From Oscillospiraceae bacterium (GTDB lineage: Bacteria; Bacillota; Clostridia; Oscillospirales; Acutalibacteraceae), in contig SVOJ01000018.1 in the NCBI GenBank assembly GCA_015066385.1, positions 1-60,923 on the forward strand: a stretch of DNA of 60,923 nucleotides. The letters are read 5' to 3'. The first letter of the stretch is position 1. The number at the start of each line of letters is the position of its first letter. A program made the position numbers and the translations under genes. Positions 16,825-24,591 of this stretch are shown here, in pieces. Below the pieces are notes generated by a model. The model did not search any database. It was not told the origin of the DNA and saw only the letters and a list, made by a program, of their open reading frames with translations.

Positions 16825-17588
16825 CAAATCAAGAAATATTACAAATAGCACTACAACAATCGGCTTTTGACTGCAATTGCAATGCTGAGGATTTTCTTGC
16901 GATCGAAAACAAGATTGTTTTATCAAAGAAAAATGAAAAAGCAAGGGTGTATATGCCCTTGCCGCTTGAGTGTGATTTGGTGTCATACGGAAATAATATT
17001 GTCGCTCAGGTCAGTCCAAGGATGAAAGAAACTGTTGAATGGTACATAGGAAAATTCCCTGTTGAGCATTGCTTTGAATCGCCCAATGTTATTGCTCTCA
17101 ACGAGAAGTTGGCACAGTTTGAATATAAAGTTTGCTTTATGGCAGAATACTTTCTGCCCGATATCAACGAACTTAAAGAATTATCCTGCGATTATGAAAT
17201 AAGAGTTTTACACCCCGAAGAATTTGAGCAGTATTACACCGCTGCGTGGGGCAACGCTTTGTGCAAAAGTCGAAAACATCTTGACAAACTTGCCGTCGGT
17301 GCATTTGATGACGGTAAACTCATAGGACTTGCAGGATGTTCTGCGGATTGCGAAACAATGTATCAGATCGGTGTCGATGTGTTACCTGAATACAGAAAAA
17401 AAGGTGTTGCATCCGCGATCACAAGCAGGATTGCTCTTGAAATACTGAAACGCGGAAAAGTACCGTTTTACTGTGCAGCATGGTCGAATATTAAATCTGT
17501 TCGCAATGCAATAAGAAGCGGTTTCAGACCTGCGTGGGTCGAACTGACAGCAAGAAACAGCGAATTCGTTGATAAAATGAACAAATAA
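16821..17588 (+). CDS. GNAT family N-acetyltransferase with N-terminal extension
   Basis: A 255-residue protein. Residues ~1-120 form an extension resembling the N-terminal half of two-domain acetyltransferases. Residues ~125-250 are GNAT with IGVDVLPEYRKKGVASAITSRIA (~177) as acetyl-CoA loop and AWSNIKSVRNAIRSGFRPAW near the end. It is translationally coupled to the preceding methyltransferase. The substrate is unknown. Confidence 0.85.
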   Translation: MTNQEILQIALQQSAFDCNCNAEDFLAIENKIVLSKKNEKARVYMPLPLECDLVSYGNNIVAQVSPRMKETVEWYIGKFPVEHCFESPNVIALNEKLAQFEYKVCFMAEYFLPDINELKELSCDYEIRVLHPEEFEQYYTAAWGNALCKSRKHLDKLAVGAFDDGKLIGLAGCSADCETMYQIGVDVLPEYRKKGVASAITSRIALEILKRGKVPFYCAAWSNIKSVRNAIRSGFRPAWVELTARNSEFVDKMNK

Positions 17589-17600
17589 GAGGTGGTAAAC

Positions 17601-18089
17601 ATGGCAAAGGTGTTTATGATCTGCGGCAAGATTTGCTGCGGCAAAACCACGTACGCAAAAATGCTCTGCACGGATCATAATGCGGTGTTGCTGTCCGTCG
17701 ATGAAATCACCCTTACTCTTTTCGGGCAGCATTGCGGTGAAAAGCACGATGAATACGTTGAAAAAACAGAGAAATATCTGTTCAATAAATCCTTGGAACT
17801 GATTAAAAACGATATCAGCGTTGTTCTTGACTGGGGCTTCTGGACAAAAAAAGAACGAGAGTCCGCAAAAGAGTTTTACAAATCCCGCGGCATTGAATGC
17901 GAGCTTCATTATATTGAAATCAGCGATGCAACATGGAAGTATCGTCTGGCAAAAAGAAATAAAGCCGTGCTTGCAGAAAAAACAAGTGCTTATTATATTG
18001 ATGATAATCTCGCTGAAAAATTTGCTTCCATATTTGAAGTGCCGGACGAAACAGAGATTGACGTTGTTTTTCAGGATGATATAAAATGA
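17601..18089 (+). CDS. P-loop ATP-binding kinase (AAA_33/zeta-toxin-like)
   Basis: A 162-residue protein. Walker A ICGKICCGKTTYAKML (~7-22) is followed by LLSVDEITLTLF (~33), VVLDWGFWTKKERESAKEFY (~75) and a lid WKYRLAKRNKAV (~117). It resembles small kinases of the AAA_33 group that includes polynucleotide, aminoglycoside and chloramphenicol phosphotransferase relatives. ATG 17601 follows AAGAGGTGG. Its stop overlaps the following GNAT start. Confidence 0.8.
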   Translation: MAKVFMICGKICCGKTTYAKMLCTDHNAVLLSVDEITLTLFGQHCGEKHDEYVEKTEKYLFNKSLELIKNDISVVLDWGFWTKKERESAKEFYKSRGIECELHYIEISDATWKYRLAKRNKAVLAEKTSAYYIDDNLAEKFASIFEVPDETEIDVVFQDDIK

Positions 18090-18535
18090 GTAAGTTTGAA
18101 TTTATGAACGACTTCAATTTTTTGTCTGACGGTGAAATCACATTGAAGATATTGCAGAAATATAACGGTGATGATGAATTGTTGCCATTCTATTACTACG
18201 AAATATTTATTGATGATACACCTGTCGGAAAAATAAGTATTCGTATCGGCAGTAATTATCATTCATATTACAATGGCAATATCGGTTATGAAATTGACAA
18301 GGGATATCGAGGCAATCATTATTCATACAAAGCCTGCAAGCTTGTATTTCATGTTGCAAAAGCTCACGGAATGAATGAACTGATAATTACTTGCGATGAA
18401 AGCAATATTGCTTCCTACAAAACAATTGAAAAACTCGGTGCAGAACTTATTGAAACAGTAAAACCACCCGAGGATTATTTTGCTTACCGTGAGGATATGG
18501 AGAAACAAAAAATTTACAAACTTCATATCAAATAA
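18086..18535 (+). CDS. GNAT family N-acetyltransferase
   Basis: A 149-residue protein. NIGYEIDKGYRGNHYSYKACKLVFHVA (~70-96) carries an acetyl-CoA loop variant (RGNHYS) and ITCDESNIASYKTIEKLGAEL (~106) is the C-terminal signature. It is the last gene of the tightly coupled series; a promoter for the AraC-GNAT gene follows. Confidence 0.87.
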   Translation: MSKFEFMNDFNFLSDGEITLKILQKYNGDDELLPFYYYEIFIDDTPVGKISIRIGSNYHSYYNGNIGYEIDKGYRGNHYSYKACKLVFHVAKAHGMNELIITCDESNIASYKTIEKLGAELIETVKPPEDYFAYREDMEKQKIYKLHIK

Positions 18536-18571
18536 ATCGTTTTTGTTCAAGAAAACATTTCTGATTACAGA

Positions 18572-18577
18572 TATAAT
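18572..18577 (+). promoter_or_regulatory. -10 element of the AraC-GNAT gene
   Basis: TATAAT at 18572-18577 lies 51 nt before the start codon. No good -35 box is seen at 17 nt, which would suit an activator-dependent promoter. Confidence 0.45.
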
Positions 18578-18628
18578 GTTGTTGTAAAGGTCGATTTTTA
18601 CACACTATTATGTTCAGGAGATGTTACT

Positions 18629-19819
18629 ATGGAAAATACAGAGCTTATTTTCAATGCGGTTCAGTTTGCAAAGCAGAATGCTACCAAAAACGGTATATCC
18701 GTTGAAGATGTCGCGAAAAATGCAGGCTTTTCAATTGACTATTTCAACCGCATTTTTCTTTCGCACACGGGCTTTACCGTTACTGCTTACATTCATTATA
18801 TCCGCTTGAAACAGGCGGCTTTTCTTCTTCGCACCACCGACAATTCAGTGCTTGATATAGCCCTTGAAATCGGCTACGATTCACACGAGGGATTCACAAA
18901 GGCTTTCAAGAAAAAGTATGGTATTACTCCGAGTGAATACCGTTCTGCCAACAAAAGCCGAATGATGTGCATGGGTGAGATAACGGACAAAACCGTTGCA
19001 AGCCGTTTTGTGCATAACAATCCCGATTTTATGATTGTTGATTCTGCCGAAGTGATTGATTTTCTCCTTGAAAAGGATGCCAAACGCTACGGCTATTTCT
19101 GCACAACAATCAAATATTGCGGACTTACCATCGTTGCTCCTGACGGCAAGTATGAAAACGGCTTTATCGGTGTCGGTGATGATTTTAACGGCAATTGTTA
19201 TCTTGAAATGCAGACAGACGATTTTAAAATGTTGGCTGATTGGATAAACCGTTTTCCGCAGAAAAAAACATTTTATTCAGATAAAAATGAGAAAGATGTC
19301 AAAGAAATCCTTGCTGCCTTCGGTATATCGGAACCCCTCAAGGTCACACCGCAGGCGTTATATTTCGGTGCGCCTTTTGAATGTTCAATTCCCGAGAATA
19401 TCACAATCAGACTGCTGACCCCTGAAGATAAAAAAGCGATTACAAAATGGGCAAACGGCAGAAAAGACGGATATGTAAGGCACTTGCTGAACGAACAGGA
19501 TTATCTTGATGAAAACAACCTCGAATACGGTGTTTTTGAAAAGGATAATCTGATTGCCGTTGCAGGGTGCGGAATTGACGAAGTTCACGGAATGCGGTTC
19601 AACAACTGCTGTGCAATCCACTTTGCAGACGGTAAGGAAAATAACAACCTGTATAAAACGATTTTCAGATTTATCACCAACGATATTCTGTCAAAAGGTG
19701 CGTTGCCGTTTGATGATATTCAGAACGGCGAATATGCAAAAAAACACGGTAACTTCACATCTGTTGACGCAGGATACAGAATCGTGAATTATCGATATGA
19801 TATCATTTATAAACAGTAG
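18629..19819 (+). CDS. AraC-type regulator fused to a GNAT-like domain
   Basis: A 396-residue protein. Residues ~8-105 are two AraC helix-turn-helix motifs (SVEDVAKNAGFSIDYFNRIF and VLDIALEIGYDSHEGFTKAF, ending GITPSEYR). Here the DNA-binding part is N-terminal. A middle region (~115-255) may bind a ligand. Residues ~260-396 resemble a GNAT fold (ITIRLLTPEDKKAITKWANG at its start, then VFEKDNLIAVAGCGID). CAGGAG lies 8 nt before the ATG. It may sense or modify a small molecule and control nearby genes. Confidence 0.82.
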   Translation: MENTELIFNAVQFAKQNATKNGISVEDVAKNAGFSIDYFNRIFLSHTGFTVTAYIHYIRLKQAAFLLRTTDNSVLDIALEIGYDSHEGFTKAFKKKYGITPSEYRSANKSRMMCMGEITDKTVASRFVHNNPDFMIVDSAEVIDFLLEKDAKRYGYFCTTIKYCGLTIVAPDGKYENGFIGVGDDFNGNCYLEMQTDDFKMLADWINRFPQKKTFYSDKNEKDVKEILAAFGISEPLKVTPQALYFGAPFECSIPENITIRLLTPEDKKAITKWANGRKDGYVRHLLNEQDYLDENNLEYGVFEKDNLIAVAGCGIDEVHGMRFNNCCAIHFADGKENNNLYKTIFRFITNDILSKGALPFDDIQNGEYAKKHGNFTSVDAGYRIVNYRYDIIYKQ

Positions 19820-19906
19820 TAATTTTTTTATTTCCCTACTTCCATTTTTTGAAAAAAGTGCTACAATGAGTTTTGTATTTTTCCTTTTCGGAATGGAGAT
19901 GTGGTT

Positions 19907-21268
19907 ATGATGAAAACGGAAAACCGTTCGGTTTTTGAAAAAATCATTCTTGTTCTCATCGGCGGCTTGCTTGTCGGTATGTCATGGCGCGCAAGAGGCG
20001 AGCACGGCTGGGGCTCGGAATCGGGTGTGCTGATGGTCGGCTTCGTTTACACGTTGTTTGTGACGGTCGTTCTCGGTGCACGCAAAAAAATGGACCTGGG
20101 GTGGATCGCATTTACGGTATCGTCCTTTGTGCTGACGACCCCTGCATGGGGTACCCTGCTGTCGCAGATCACGGGTACACTGAGAGGCAGTGCAACGGTG
20201 GACGACGAGGTGCTGACGTCTGACATCAGTGTTTTTTCGGCAGTGTTCATGATGCTTTGTTTAGGGCTTGGCACGGTCACGCTGTTCGGTATTTTCCTCG
20301 GCAGAGGTTACAGCGACAAGCAATGGAAAATCAAAGATTTTGTGATTCTGATTGCCGTCTTCTATGCGGTAGACCTGATTACCAAAGCGAGTGTGTCGCA
20401 CTGGGTCATTGAGCTTGTGCAGCCGCAGGCGGCAGACCTGTTTGAGCAGGGGCTCGAAAAAGCGGGGATCGAGGGCAGTGCTTACAGCGTTTATATGCAG
20501 CATTTTGCAAGCATTCCCTGGGGCAAAAAAATTCACGGCGGCAGAAATTATTTCTCCGAAGTGCAGGTCATTTCCAATGCCATAAAAGCGGTGGTTTCCC
20601 TGTTTGTGGTGCGTTTTGCAATCAAAGACAAAATTGCCGCCAAAATCGGGGCTGTCATCTGTGCGGCATTCGGCATCGGCATCACGGTTGCGGATCTGTT
20701 TTTCTTCTTCTGCAACGGCGGATTCAGAAATGCATTGCCCCAATACACGGGCACATTCGTTTATGCATGGTCAAACTGGGAATACTTCACGGGCTTTATT
20801 GCAGGTGTGATCATCACGGCGGTGTTGCTGAAACTGCAACCGACCGAAGATGTGCCTGAAATCACCTTCGACTTTATTCCCGAAAAGATCAGAAAGGTGC
20901 TTGTTTTCATCGGCGGATTCGGCGTGATCGGTGTCAACATTGTCCGTCCTGCCATTCTTCGTTTTGACACCACGGACACAACCACCATTATCGGGGCGGT
21001 CATCGGTGTTGCCATTGCCGCTGTTTTAATAGGTCTGCTTGTAAAATTCGCAGGATTCAACGCGGAAAAGATCAGCATGGATGTTTTTTGCCGTGTTCTG
21101 TTGCTGTTTTTCGTCACATTCATTGCTGTTTTCTATCTGTTCATCTGCACCGAAGAATACCGCAATATCAATGAAATCAATTCGTTGCATACCATCCTCT
21201 TTGCAATATCGGCAGTTGCCTGCATAGCGTGGAGCACTTACGAGGCGGTCAAAATCAAAAAAGCATAA
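19907..21268 (+). CDS. Polytopic membrane protein of unknown function
   Basis: A 453-residue protein with roughly eleven hydrophobic helices (for example ~14-32, 44-60, 70-90, 108-130, 145-165, 220-240, 250-270, 290-310, 340-360, 375-395, 405-450). A conserved-looking SWRARGEHGWGSESG lies right after the first helix and IPWGKKIHGGRNYFSEVQ in the middle. I recognise no family. ATG 19907 has GGAG 8 nt upstream. It is monocistronic, between the island and a bidirectional terminator. Confidence 0.8.
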   Translation: MMKTENRSVFEKIILVLIGGLLVGMSWRARGEHGWGSESGVLMVGFVYTLFVTVVLGARKKMDLGWIAFTVSSFVLTTPAWGTLLSQITGTLRGSATVDDEVLTSDISVFSAVFMMLCLGLGTVTLFGIFLGRGYSDKQWKIKDFVILIAVFYAVDLITKASVSHWVIELVQPQAADLFEQGLEKAGIEGSAYSVYMQHFASIPWGKKIHGGRNYFSEVQVISNAIKAVVSLFVVRFAIKDKIAAKIGAVICAAFGIGITVADLFFFFCNGGFRNALPQYTGTFVYAWSNWEYFTGFIAGVIITAVLLKLQPTEDVPEITFDFIPEKIRKVLVFIGGFGVIGVNIVRPAILRFDTTDTTTIIGAVIGVAIAAVLIGLLVKFAGFNAEKISMDVFCRVLLLFFVTFIAVFYLFICTEEYRNINEINSLHTILFAISAVACIAWSTYEAVKIKKA

Positions 21269-21282
21269 ATAAGGCGAACAAA

Positions 21283-21314
21283 AAAACCTGCAGGGAGAAT
21301 TCCTTGCAGGTTTT
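21283..21314. terminator. Bidirectional terminator
   Basis: AAAACCTGCA (21283-21292) pairs exactly with 21305-21314. It separates the convergent membrane-protein and shikimate-kinase genes. Confidence 0.88.
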
Positions 21315-21321
21315 GTAGTTT

Positions 21322-21813
21322 TTACAGTTTTTCAATGATTGCATCAACACATTCTTCGGGTGTAAGCAACGTGCAATCCACCGTGATGTCTGCATATTTT
21401 TCATACAACGGAGCACGCTCTGCAAAAAGCTCGGCAATGGAAGTACCGTCTTTCATTGCAATGCCCCTTGTTTTAATGTTGCAGATTCGTTTTTCAAGTT
21501 CCTCTGCCGTGACTTGCAGATAAACAACCGTACCGTTTTTGCACAGATTGCACATTGCGTCTTCGCCGTACACCACACTGCCGCCGGTTGCAATCACGCA
21601 GTTTTCAAAGGTTTGTGCGGCAACAATGCGGTTTTCGGTCTGCACAAAGGCATCAATACCGATCTCGGCAATGATTTCGCAAAGGCTTTTTTTGCATTCC
21701 CTCTGAATAATCAGGTCCGTATCGCAAAATGACGCAAGCAGGGATTTTGCAAGCAGAACACCGACCGTGCTTTTGCCCGCTCCCGGCATTCCGATTAAAA
21801 CAATGTTTTTCAT
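21322..21813 (-). CDS. aroK: Shikimate kinase
   Basis: A 163-residue protein. It phosphorylates shikimate at the 3-OH in the chorismate pathway. Walker A GMPGAGKSTVG (~8-18), the shikimate-binding CDTDLIIQ (~30), the ATGGSVV strand (~76) and a lid with RGIAM (~117) fit the family, as does the length. It starts 3 nt after the beta-helix gene stop, so it is probably read through from that gene, an odd partner. The other aromatic-pathway genes are not in the window. Confidence 0.88.
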   Translation of the reverse strand: MKNIVLIGMPGAGKSTVGVLLAKSLLASFCDTDLIIQRECKKSLCEIIAEIGIDAFVQTENRIVAAQTFENCVIATGGSVVYGEDAMCNLCKNGTVVYLQVTAEELEKRICNIKTRGIAMKDGTSIAELFAERAPLYEKYADITVDCTLLTPEECVDAIIEKL

Positions 21814-21816
21814 TTG

Positions 21817-23445
21817 TTATAAAATATCTTCCAATGCAATCATGATTTCATGCACAATGATTTCAATAATATGCTTGATCATACGAATCACCCAGCCGAT
21901 TACACTTTCTTCCTTGTATTCGGTCTTGGTGCCGGTGCCTGCATAACAGCCGATGTTGTTGCTTTCAATTGCGTTGCCGAAGAAGTCGACTGTGCAATCG
22001 TCTTCCACAGCCACACCTGCACCGATCAGCGGGGAATCCGCAGAAAGGGTAAAACTGTTGTAATCGGCAAAGTCATCCGCGGTAAAGCCGGGTCTGGTGT
22101 TGATGGCCGTCGGGTCAAAGAGCGGTGTGAGAACATTATAATAACAGTTGTTGGTAAAGGTATTGCCTGCCAAAAGAAGTTCGTTCAGACGGTAAGAAAT
22201 GACTTCGGTTTCTGCCGGAACAATGATGTTATTGGCAATGTAAGAATCGTAGATATTGAAGAACTGGAATTCGCCGCAGTTGATGATGGTGTTGTTGTAG
22301 AAACGGAAGCCGTATTCCCCCGAACCGCCTGCGCAGGTGCTTCTGCCGCCGTTGTCATTGACGGAAAGACAGTAACGCACGGTGTTGTTGTGCTGACCGC
22401 TGTAATTCGGGCAGTTGCACATAAAACGGGTATTGTCATGGGAATAGATGTACTGATAGGTGCAGTTGTTGGAATGAGAGTCGAAGTCGACGGCCATGCC
22501 GTCGCCGACGTTTTTCTGACCTGCGATTTCACAATACTGAATGGTGCTGTTTTCACTGCCCCAGAACCACATGGCGGCGGTGAAATACAGAATTTCGCCG
22601 TTTTCATCCACACCGAGTCCCTGACAGCAGTTGATGGCTCTGCAGTGCGTAACAAGGGCACCGTCACACATGCCGACGACAACCGCTTCCGCATCCATGT
22701 CGTGGAAATAGCAATGCTCAATCAACACACCCGTGTTGTAAACAGGGTCGATTTCTTCTTCGGTTTCGCACCAGGGCTGCTGTGCATCGTTCCATGAACC
22801 CCAAAGAATAACACCGTTGCCGCAGTTATATACTTCACAATTGGAAACGGTCAGATCGTTGACCGCATAGCGGGAACGGGCAGGCAAACCCTTAACGATC
22901 ACGGCTGCTCTTGCTGCTGCCGCACCACGGCTGAAATCATCACGGGAGGTGACGGTGTGATTCTGCATATCGTAAAAATAAAGATTGTCGAGCGTGATAC
23001 CCACACTGGTCTTGTTCAGCGTATCAATCCAGATGCCGCCGCCGTTGGGTGCGGTGATGGAAAGATCGCAAATGGTGATGTAAGAACTGTCGATCAGCTG
23101 AAACACTTCGGTGTGAAGGTCGGTTTTCAGAATGGCGGTTTCGCCTTCACCGTAAGACGAAATGACGATCGGATTTTCCTTGGTGCCTTCCCATTCGGAG
23201 ATTACAACATTACAGTCATACACACCGCCGTTTTTGAACAAGAACTTCGTCCCGGGGCCAAGGTCTGTGATTTTAAGACCATTGACGGACTGCACGGCAG
23301 TTGCCTGCGTTCTGCCGTCATTGGCATCGTTGCCGTTTTCGGCATCAATATAGTAGATAACCGGGACATCTTCCGCAACGGCAAACAGAGCAAAACAACC
23401 TGTCAGCAGTGCAATTACCGTGCAAATAGCAAGAAAGCGTTTCAT
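21817..23445 (-). CDS. Secreted right-handed beta-helix protein
   Basis: A 542-residue protein with a signal peptide (1-~25). Residues ~28-50 (YYIDAENGNDANDGRTQATA) are the usual opening of secreted parallel beta-helix proteins, followed by Asn- and Ile-rich repeating turns to ~500 (for example ITLDNLYFYDMQNHTV, YNNTIINCGEFQF). Such folds bind or cleave polysaccharides, but no catalytic set of a known lyase is evident. The C-terminus (GWVIRMIKHIIEIIVHEIMI) is a hydrophobic amphipathic helix. GAGGAGG precedes the ATG. Confidence 0.85.
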   Translation of the reverse strand: MKRFLAICTVIALLTGCFALFAVAEDVPVIYYIDAENGNDANDGRTQATAVQSVNGLKITDLGPGTKFLFKNGGVYDCNVVISEWEGTKENPIVISSYGEGETAILKTDLHTEVFQLIDSSYITICDLSITAPNGGGIWIDTLNKTSVGITLDNLYFYDMQNHTVTSRDDFSRGAAAARAAVIVKGLPARSRYAVNDLTVSNCEVYNCGNGVILWGSWNDAQQPWCETEEEIDPVYNTGVLIEHCYFHDMDAEAVVVGMCDGALVTHCRAINCCQGLGVDENGEILYFTAAMWFWGSENSTIQYCEIAGQKNVGDGMAVDFDSHSNNCTYQYIYSHDNTRFMCNCPNYSGQHNNTVRYCLSVNDNGGRSTCAGGSGEYGFRFYNNTIINCGEFQFFNIYDSYIANNIIVPAETEVISYRLNELLLAGNTFTNNCYYNVLTPLFDPTAINTRPGFTADDFADYNSFTLSADSPLIGAGVAVEDDCTVDFFGNAIESNNIGCYAGTGTKTEYKEESVIGWVIRMIKHIIEIIVHEIMIALEDIL

Positions 23446-23477
23446 GAAATTTAAACCTCCTCAATTCATATAAATTT

Positions 23478-23506
23478 ATTGTAGCAAAGTATATTTCCGA
23501 TTGCAA
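23478..23506 (-). promoter_or_regulatory. Promoter of the beta-helix gene
   Basis: On the minus strand TTGCAA (23501-23506), 17-nt spacer, TACAAT (23478-23483). Confidence 0.7.
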
Positions 23507-23544
23507 CAAAAAAAGGATTTTTTTAGTTTTTTTATAAAAAGGAC

Positions 23545-23573
23545 TTGATTTTCTTGTGCAAATAGCATATAAT
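23545..23573 (+). promoter_or_regulatory. Promoter of tRNA-Leu
   Basis: TTGATT (23545-23550), 17-nt spacer, TATAAT (23568-23573), ending 11 nt before the tRNA. Confidence 0.8.
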
Positions 23574-23584
23574 ATCACCACTAC

Positions 23585-23671
23585 GCCGGTGTGATGGAAT
23601 TGGCAGACGTGCTGGACTCAAAATCCAGTGGTAGCGATACCGTACCGGTTCGACCCCGGTCACCGGCACCA
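23585..23671 (+). tRNA. tRNA-Leu (anticodon CAA)
   Basis: Acceptor arms GCCGGTG and CACCGGC pair exactly. The anticodon stem-loop CTGGA-CTCAAAA-TCCAG gives anticodon CAA (reads UUG). There is a long variable arm, as expected for class II leucine tRNA, a GGTTCGACCCC T-arm, and an encoded CCA end. Confidence 0.96.
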
Positions 23672-23710
23672 AAAAGAAGCCCTGTTCCACGGAACAGGGC
23701 TTCTTTTTGT
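23672..23710 (+). terminator. Terminator of tRNA-Leu
   Basis: AAGAAGCCCTGTTC and GAACAGGGCTTCTT form a long stem directly followed by a T-run. Confidence 0.9.
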
Positions 23711-23712
23711 AT

Positions 23713-23882
23713 CCATTGCGAAAGCAATGGCATATCATCACCCGCAAGGGTGCATATCATCGCCGAAGGCGCATATCATCAGCCGAAGGCTGCACAGGCT
23801 TTCGCAATGATGAGATGCAAAGCGTTCCGCTTTGATGATATGCAATTTCTTCGAAATTGATGATATACAAGGCTTCGCCTTG
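23713..23882. repeat. Array of seven mini-hairpins in two opposed halves
   Basis: Seven perfect short inverted repeats: 23713-23730 (loop GAAA), 23739-23752 (GCAA), 23761-23771 (GAA), 23780-23792 (GAA), 23818-23834 (TTC), 23843-23859 (TTC) and 23868-23882 (TTC). The first four are separated by CATATCAT; the last three by its reverse complement, ATGATATG, or near variants. A 12-nt inverted repeat (23714-23725 with 23798-23809) joins the halves. It follows the tRNA-Leu terminator and is not coding. Confidence 0.85.
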
Positions 23883-23944
23883 ATTTTTACTTTAAATCCG
23901 ATTGGCTTGAAAACACTGTTACAAAATACAAAACGGAGTATATT

Positions 23945-24205
23945 ATGCCTGATAACAAAACTTTTCTGATTGTAAAGAAACACATTGACAAAATGGACTA
24001 TTACGGCTTATTGGCAAGCGGCGCACCGAAAGATGAGTTTGACAGCGAGTCACAGGAAATCAGCACACAAATTCAGCCCGGATTGTCCACACAAGAAATT
24101 GCAAGCATCATTGCGCAGATATTCAATTCAAACTTTGATAAGCAAGATGATGCAACAGCTTTCTTGCCCGTTGCGGAACAAATCAAAAATGAGTTACATC
24201 TTTGA
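23945..24205 (+). CDS. DUF1871-like small protein
   Basis: An 86-residue protein. The segment KMDYYGLLASGAPKDEFDSESQEI (~16-39) is the hallmark of the DUF1871 family (as in Bacillus YugE), followed by a helix pair ending IIAQIFNSNF. It is acidic, cytosolic and of unknown function. CGGAG precedes the ATG. The following gene's AAGGAGG overlaps its stop, so the two are coupled. Confidence 0.75.
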   Translation: MPDNKTFLIVKKHIDKMDYYGLLASGAPKDEFDSESQEISTQIQPGLSTQEIASIIAQIFNSNFDKQDDATAFLPVAEQIKNELHL

Positions 24206-24218
24206 AGGAGGTTATGGT

Positions 24219-24530
24219 TTGATCCTGTACAGCATCATCCTGTTTTTTGTTTCACTTGTTTTTCTTGTTCTCGGCATTGCCGTATACAAAGGCAGAACAA
24301 ATCTGATTCATTCTTATCATCAGGAGAATGTGACCGACAAAAAAGGGTACGGCAAAGCATTCGGCAAAACCTTGTTCGTGTTTGCAGTCACAATGCTTGC
24401 AAGCGGAGCTGTTGCTTTGGTTGGAGAAACGTTTGCCGTGCTGTCTGTCTGTATCCTGCTTGCAGGACTTGTCGCAGGCTTTGTGTGCATCGGTAAGGTG
24501 CAAAAGAAATACAACGGCGGATTATACTGA
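24219..24530 (+). CDS. Small membrane protein, DUF3784-like
   Basis: A 103-residue protein with three hydrophobic helices (~3-22, ~53-70, ~75-93). The cytoplasmic loop YKGRTNLIHSYHQENVTDKKGYGKAFG is typical of DUF3784 proteins. A TTG start at 24219 is chosen because a perfect AAGGAGG ends 7 nt before it; the in-frame ATG at 24189 would overlap the upstream gene and has no ribosome site. Function unknown. Confidence 0.72.
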   Translation: MILYSIILFFVSLVFLVLGIAVYKGRTNLIHSYHQENVTDKKGYGKAFGKTLFVFAVTMLASGAVALVGETFAVLSVCILLAGLVAGFVCIGKVQKKYNGGLY

Positions 24531-24544
24531 TAACGCACAAATGC

Positions 24545-24575
24545 AAAAGCAGGGAACCGAAAATTCCCTGCTTTT
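24545..24575. terminator. Bidirectional terminator
   Basis: AAAAGCAGGGAA (24545-24556) pairs with TTCCCTGCTTTT (24564-24575), between convergent genes. Confidence 0.88.
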
Positions 24576-24591
24576 TGTTTTATTCTCTTTC

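Noticed and set aside
4950-18535. Possibility that the GNAT/methyltransferase series is an integron cassette array
   Set aside because: Most genes overlap by 4 nt or lie a few nt apart, leaving no room for attC sites, and no integrase is present.
23591-23860. Open frame starting inside tRNA-Leu and crossing the mini-hairpins
   Set aside because: It overlaps an unmistakable tRNA and its terminator; the peptide only reflects the hairpin repeats.
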